Assembly: GCA_030674185.1 (NCBI GenBank)
Contig: JAPXFY010000026.1
Location: forward strand, 37,545,709-37,609,708
Length of the DNA: 64,000 nucleotides
DNA from: Monoplex corrugatus
Lineage: Eukaryota > Mollusca > Gastropoda > Littorinimorpha > Ranellidae
Reading direction: 5' to 3'
Shown here: in pieces, positions 13,628 through 64,000 of the stretch
Numbering within the stretch: position 1 is the first letter of the stretch
Layout: each line of letters opens with the position of its first letter
The notes under the pieces: generated by a model
The model's input: only the letters and a program-made list of their open reading frames with translations
What the model was told of the DNA's origin: nothing
Databases searched by the model: none
Program-made: the position numbers and the translations under genes

Positions 13628-14273
13628 CTCTCTCGCTACGAGCGTAGGGATTTCCCGATCATGTCTCAACAACGCTTGTCTACAAGCGTCAGAGAAATCC
13701 GACTTGAGTTTTGAAAATTCGCAGGGCTTTCAGTAGTTCCATCAACCAAAACTAATAGCCAGAAATAGATTGTCCGGTCATTCCTAGCCGTGTTTCAGGC
13801 CACGAGGTCACTGTACTACGCAGTTGGTGAGTGGTCAGTGCAAAGTTCACGACCCACTATCTCCGCAGCGAAGCAGACGACGGAAAAGCGACTGGCTGAA
13901 CTATTACTCAACAACTCGGCACTGTTCAACACAATCTCTTCTTTCAGTGCACGCGGTGTGTGTGCGTGTTGGATTGTATCAAATTTCATTGAAAATGTGA
14001 TTACAGGAACTGATTTACTGACCTGACTGTGTATTTTGTAAGGCATTTTTCACAAGAAAATGTCTCTAATTTTACTTGTACCGTTACTCAGCAACCATGA
14101 GGGTTAGATAGTTGAAATTTCAGCATGTTGTACACCAATCTTTTATCATATGACCTGCCAAATTTTAGAACTCTCTGTTTTCATTTATTTTCATGAGAAT
14201 TTTTACTTATGACCTATACAAACGGTGCATATCAGGGGAACGGGAAGGGGCATAATTGTATGTAGCGAGTGAG
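13628..14273 (+). mobile_element. TTAA-flanked non-autonomous element M1, copy 1 (646 bp)
   Basis: Bounded by TTAA at 13624-13627 and 14274-14277. The termini are inverted: CTCTCTCGCTAC at the left and GTAGCGAGTGAG at the right. A near-full-length homologue lies at 62692-63329. TTAA target plus short inverted termini fit a piggyBac-type MITE (inference). Both copies hold a short frame with the shared segment LLNNSALFN. The element sits inside a family A repeat, whose start (TTATTGTTATTTTTG) and continuation (AGCCCAGCGTACTGCGTACA) flank it. Confidence 0.8.
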
Positions 14274-14277
14274 TTAA

Positions 14278-14312
14278 AGCCCAGCGTACTGCGTACAGCC
14301 ATAATCAATGAA
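14278..14312 (+). repeat. Family A fragment split by element M1
   Basis: AGCCCAGCGTACTGCGTACA continues directly after the TTAA of element M1. Its 5' part precedes the element near 13600-13627. The original site would read TTTAAAGCCCAGC. Confidence 0.65.
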
Positions 14313-14644
14313 ATGAACGAAAGGAAAAGTAACAGTAACAGGGCAGGGGGAGACAGAGAGGGAGAAAAGGATCAAAGTTGCATGATAAGCAGTACATTGT
14401 ACCCATGAAACACAAATGAAATAAAAATCTCCCTCACAAACACACAAGGATGCACTGGCACAAACACACTAAACGACTGCAATGATAAGCTTCAATTGTC
14501 GAAACCAGTCAAATAATTGAAACATAGTTCAACTGTTGTAACCAGTCAAATCACACAAATACAGTTCAACTGCCGTTACCAAATAATTCAAATATGGTTC
14601 AACTATCATAACCAGAGAACCAACTCAAATATAGTTAAACTGTT

Positions 14645-14745
14645 TTAACCCTTTTGGCTCCAGCACCCTATCCACCAACTGCAAAAACTTAATCCTCTGA
14701 CTCAATCAACTTATCCACCAGGGTGCAGGAGTCAAAGAGTTATCA
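14645..14745. repeat. TTAA fold-back MITE (family C), copy 4, partial
   Basis: TTAACCCTTTTGGCTCCAGC at the left and GGGTGCAGGAGTCAAAGAGT at the right flank a degraded centre. This is consistent with the outer arms of the family C fold-back. Confidence 0.55.
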
Positions 14746-17700
14746 AGTCAAATAATTAAAATTTTGTTGAAATTTCGTAACCAGTGAACTAGTCAGTTTT
14801 AGTTTCTCAAGACTTGATCTCCGACCACAGATGTCACATGATGGATGGATAAGATAAAAAAAAAATCATGGCAAAAATCCCATCATTTAATTTATATGTA
14901 GTTGAACTGTCGTAATCAGTGACATAATTCATACACCATCCATTTGCTGCCTTCTTCATGTAAACAAAATAGTTTCTTTGTGATATCGTCCATCATGACT
15001 ACCAGTGTGAGTACTAATACTCCTGTATTTTGATGCTTATAAGTTTCTCTATAAGTAGTAAAACAAAAGAAAAGGTAGTGTAAAGTATTTAACAGTTCCG
15101 CCTATACTTTCACTCAAAGTAATATTTCATCATAAAAAACAGTGGTACAAAAATATCCAACACATTTGAAGTAATGAATACAATGTATACTGTATTCTAT
15201 CATGTCTCTTCTCACAAAAACTTGTTTTTCTACCTACTTTGGGTTCTGTGATATGACCTCTATTCCATTTTATTCTAATCAACACTCTTTCTCAAATAAT
15301 CCATATAGACTTACCACAGGACAACCAAGCTAAAATGCAGAATTTTCAAGATTTTAAATCATTTAAAATGTCAGTTAACGAATTAAAAAAAAATCATCTA
15401 CTGCAGTTTACTTTTTAGGCGCATTTGAATGTTCTAATTTTCTATTTTGACTAGAAAAGTAATAAGCTCATGAAAGTTTGAAAAAAAAATTTGGATAGTG
15501 AGATACTTTTTACGATACTTTCACTTATATACAATAATACTTGAGGAAACTGAAAATTAGATATTAGATTCATAGTATGGAAAGATCTCATTTAACCCAA
15601 TTTTGACCCTAGCTAGTTATTTTCTGCCAGTTTAGCCAAGTTGTCCTATAAAGGGTCACATATCTGGAAAACAAACTGAACATACACTGGCCTTGCATCA
15701 CACATATATCGTTTTGGGTACATATATCTACAAGTATGAACTTCACAACAAGTGGTTGCTCCTCCCCCAAACCTCCAACAAAACAAAACAATAAATAAAC
15801 AAACATACATCTCTTTCACAAGCTGAAAATTGAAATTAACAGACAGCCAGCAATAATGAACGTAGGTTTTCTTCTGATGAGCCTTCCTTTGAATCACAAC
15901 GTCCACACAGACATGACGCCACAGATATCCCCATAACTTTGCTCTCAATCCTCCCCTCCCACGCCAACACCCACACCCAATTCATCAAGTGATGTAATGT
16001 AATGATAACTGTGTCTCATTCTTTCATAAATTTGTGAAGAAGTGATGTGAAGAAGTCAATATTCTATTACGTTTCTTTTTTATAATTTCTCTGGCATTGT
16101 TGTGTTAAGATTCATCTGTTTTTTAGTATGCTTAAATTGTATACGTGTAGAGTAGCAAGAACTAGCTGTGAAACAGGTCCTGTAGGATCTAATGCTACTA
16201 TCTATGAGTAATAAAATGTTCAGTCTTTTAAAAGCTATGCCATACCCCATTAAAAAAAATGTAACTCGACTATATCAAAGCTTCATGGTTCTTCAGTGTG
16301 GCTTCGCTTTTTTTTCTTTAAACAAAGATGGCGTAAGTCTGTTACTAGTACTATTAACTTCTGATGCTACCTTTTATTAGACACAAACACACACAAAATG
16401 ACACTCATTTCTGAATTGGTACACATCAACTGTTTACTTGTTGTCCTTCAGAAATGTCATGCAACTTCTCAGTGACATATTCTGTAATAAAAAAAAATCC
16501 CCAACAAAGAAATCAAAACAAAAAAGACCCCCCCCCCCCCCCCCTCTAGCCACCAAATAAAAAAACAAACAAGAGGGAAACAAAAGCAGTCTGTCTAGAA
16601 TTCAGCAGAAGTCTGATGATATTTGCTTTTCAAGACATTAACGTCACATTTCAACAGCATACTGTAACACTATGATGGAGTTTTCTGGAAACTTCCGACG
16701 CACATGCACACACACCCCACACAAACACGAAAGCAAACAATGTGTTCATTTATGATTATCAATCCTTTGTATGGATAAAAAAACCACTTCTCTGTATGTG
16801 TTCATCATACACACACAGAAGTCAAAACAATGTTTCTTAAGCTTGTCAACCCTTGACAAGGATCCAAAAGACAACACATTTAATTAGACAGGGAAAATGA
16901 ATGTTGCACGATATTGGGATAATGTGACAAAAAAAAAAAAAAAAAAAATCTGGAGGAAAAAATCTGAGTATCCAAGATCTTGTGTGCCCAGTTTGCGTGT
17001 CAGTGCACACACTTGTACATCGAACATGAGTGACATGCTGGTTGCAACAGGTCAATGTTTCACAAAAACGTTTCACATGAAGTGTGTCACAAAACAGACA
17101 CAATAAGTTTCTTAACTGTCCCACGAATACACAGCTTCTGCCCCACAACAGTCACAACATCTTGTTACAAGCAGGTCACAACATGGGTCAGCCTCCACAC
17201 TTGTCACAAAAAAACTTGAGATAAAAATAGTCACAATAATGCCACAAGCTAGTCTCAAAACCTAATCCACCTCCAGTACTCCGATAAACACTGGACTGGT
17301 CACACACTAGTCTTAAATACATTATACACACTGGTCACAACACCCATGTCGTAACCTTCTTTCAACACTTTTTGTTTTGTAAACACAAACGCGCAGGATC
17401 TGCCTTATGTCGTCCACAACAATATTCACTTCTATGCCATTCACGAAACATACAAAGTCTTTCAACATGAATACATATGTAAACTGAAACACTGCCTCAA
17501 AACCTAATTGCAATACTTTGTTTTGAAACCATGAAAATACACAGATTCTGACCAAAACAAAAAACAAACAAAAAACCTAGCCAAAACACTGAGCCTCTGT
17601 CAGAGCACCTCAGATCCAATGAATATGTTCACGCATTGACACAACACTCGTTTTAAAACCACTTTCTAAACTGAAGACAAAGAACCAAACACAAGCTAGC

Positions 17701-18400
17701 CACAAAACTAGTTTCTCGCACAACATGTGCCAAATGCCGTAGTAGCCATAACCTCTGTTGTGTACTTGCTGCTACACTATGCCTGACCCGACCCGACCAC
17801 TTTACTAGTATACATTCCATCAACATATGCTAATGATACTGTTGTGCCATATTGCAGTCACCAAGTCACTATAATGTGCTTACACCTGGCTGTTTTTCAC
17901 AATATATATATTATATATGGAATCTGTCACAGGCTGGGCCAACCTTCTCATGCCTGATGTGCTCGCTGCCTCGGCCCAGACACAGAGATGGACGATCCTG
18001 TATTTTGCTACACTGATGCGCTCACTGCCTTGGCCCAGACTCAGGGATGGACAATCCTGTATTCCGCGACATCTTCCTCAGTCCTATCCTGCTTGCTAGT
18101 GCATCCCAGATAGAGAGATGAAGGGTCTTGCCAGCTACTGTGTCTCACTGATGCCCACCAACGATCCCACTGGTTACTGAATTAGATGAACCACAAGAGA
18201 AAACAGCCAAATCACACCAACGTACCTCATGCTACACATACCATCATGACATCAACGTCTGATGGTTTCAAACATACAGACAGACTGGGTCAATCATGAT
18301 GTGACCAAACCTTCAATAACCACCTCACAGAAGGTCTGTCACCGCAGGATATGGCTAAGCTGACACAGTAATGAACTTGACAGATCTGCAGCATCAAGTT
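14746..18400. other. Proximal 3' flank of Notch, no gene recognised
   Basis: Contains poly-C near 16530-16545, poly-A near 16930-16948, a small duplicated segment at 17945-18060 (CTGCCTTGGCCCAGAC units) and otherwise unique-looking AT-rich sequence. On the minus strand one AATAAA lies at 16378-16373 without a convincing downstream element. The Notch 3' UTR probably enters this region, but its end cannot be set. Confidence 0.4.
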
Positions 18401-18404
18401 CATT

Positions 18405-18690
18405 CCCAGCTCACAATATAAAAACTGGCTCGCTCTCTGCCCATCTTATTATCGATGCTTTGATTAGTTCAAAGGTGTCAGCTGGATCGACATTTCATGA
18501 GTACCTGTTTCCCCCCTCCATTTCAAGACAGGGTCTTGCACTGGCTTAAGGAGTCTCCCCATCATCTCTGTCAGATCTGGGTGGAGCACATATGTAACTG
18601 TCTGAAGTGTGGTGAATCCTACTTGGCAAAACTTCAAACTGCCATCCAGCCATGGTCTTACAGTTGGTCATCACTCCTACCTCTGGTGGT
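18405..18690 (+). repeat. tRNA-type SINE (family B), diverged copy
   Basis: Shares the body order of the copies at 33290 and 45551: AAAAACTGGCTCG, CTGCCCATCTTA, GGTGTCAGCT, CCATTTCAAGACAGGG, CAGATCTGGGTGGAGCACAT, GTGGTGAATCCTACTTG. The head with A and B boxes is lost or unrecognisable. It lies about 130 bp downstream of the Notch stop codon, so it is probably within the 3' UTR. Confidence 0.6.
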
Positions 18691-18817
18691 CAAGTGAAGG
18701 TTTTCCCAGGACTGTAGGTCACTGGGGTGTGAGATGGTTATAAAGGCCTCAGCGTTTATAAGGGCCAACGTTATAAAAATGGTTCCCTTCTCTTCTCACT
18801 CTTGTCTGACCACTCTC

Positions 18818-63897
<45,080 letters not shown>

Positions 63898-64000
63898 CTG
63901 TGGACACCAACACGGTAGTTGTAGTTCAACCAAGACATTGTTATGCTGTTCACATGATTCAATAAATGCTACTCTGGCTAAAAAGCAAAATTCTGTGCAA

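Noticed and set aside
16373..16378. Notch polyadenylation signal (minus-strand AATAAA)
   Set aside because: Single hexamer in AT-rich DNA without a clear downstream GU-rich element or supporting context. The 3' UTR end is left open.

Overview
The window is a piece of animal nuclear genome. It has long introns with canonical GT-AG borders, dense (CA)n/(GT)n microsatellites, LINE and tRNA-type SINE fragments, and one large conserved gene. I infer a lophotrochozoan, most likely a gastropod mollusc, from the protein sequence and from a SINE whose central part resembles one I associate with molluscan genomes. No species call is possible from sequence alone.

The only cellular gene I can support is NOTCH, on the minus strand. 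Eighteen exons were placed, from 63897 (5'-most in the window) to the stop codon at 18818. They encode about 1,550 codons: the last ~10 EGF repeats, three LIN-12/Notch repeats, the NOD/NODP region with a furin-like site, a transmembrane helix, the RAM segment, the ankyrin repeats, and a C-terminal tail with nuclear localisation signals, PPxY motifs, poly-Q and a WSSSSP PEST degron. All inter-exon phases agree. One apparent 1-nt deletion lies in the 5'-most exon, around 63724-63730. The signal peptide and the first ~25 EGF repeats lie beyond position 64000.

The introns are crowded with mobile DNA, dominated by TTAA-flanked piggyBac-superfamily elements. Four carry transposase sequence: 26379-31220 (open frame across one GC-AG intron), 48920-53508 (sister copy, one frameshift), 35562-37512 (internally deleted), and 40282-43330 (three exons, two frameshifts). 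They lie in four different Notch introns and all read antisense to Notch. Non-autonomous TTAA elements surround them: a 646/638-bp pair, several singletons, and a family of fold-back MITEs. Four copies of a LINE 3' end lie in the Notch-sense orientation. A separate truncated LINE (61082-61852) is antisense. A ~600-bp repeat of unknown class (family A here) occurs at least eight times.

Tandem arrays are also conspicuous. A ~40-bp unit repeated ~24 times runs to within about 12 bp of a Notch splice donor (47205-48130). A ~35-bp unit repeated 24 times appears to have grown from a SINE tail (59546-60357). Several smaller arrays are present. The 18.8 kb downstream of the Notch stop (positions 1-18817) contains the 3' UTR of unknown length plus repeats, with no second gene recognised.
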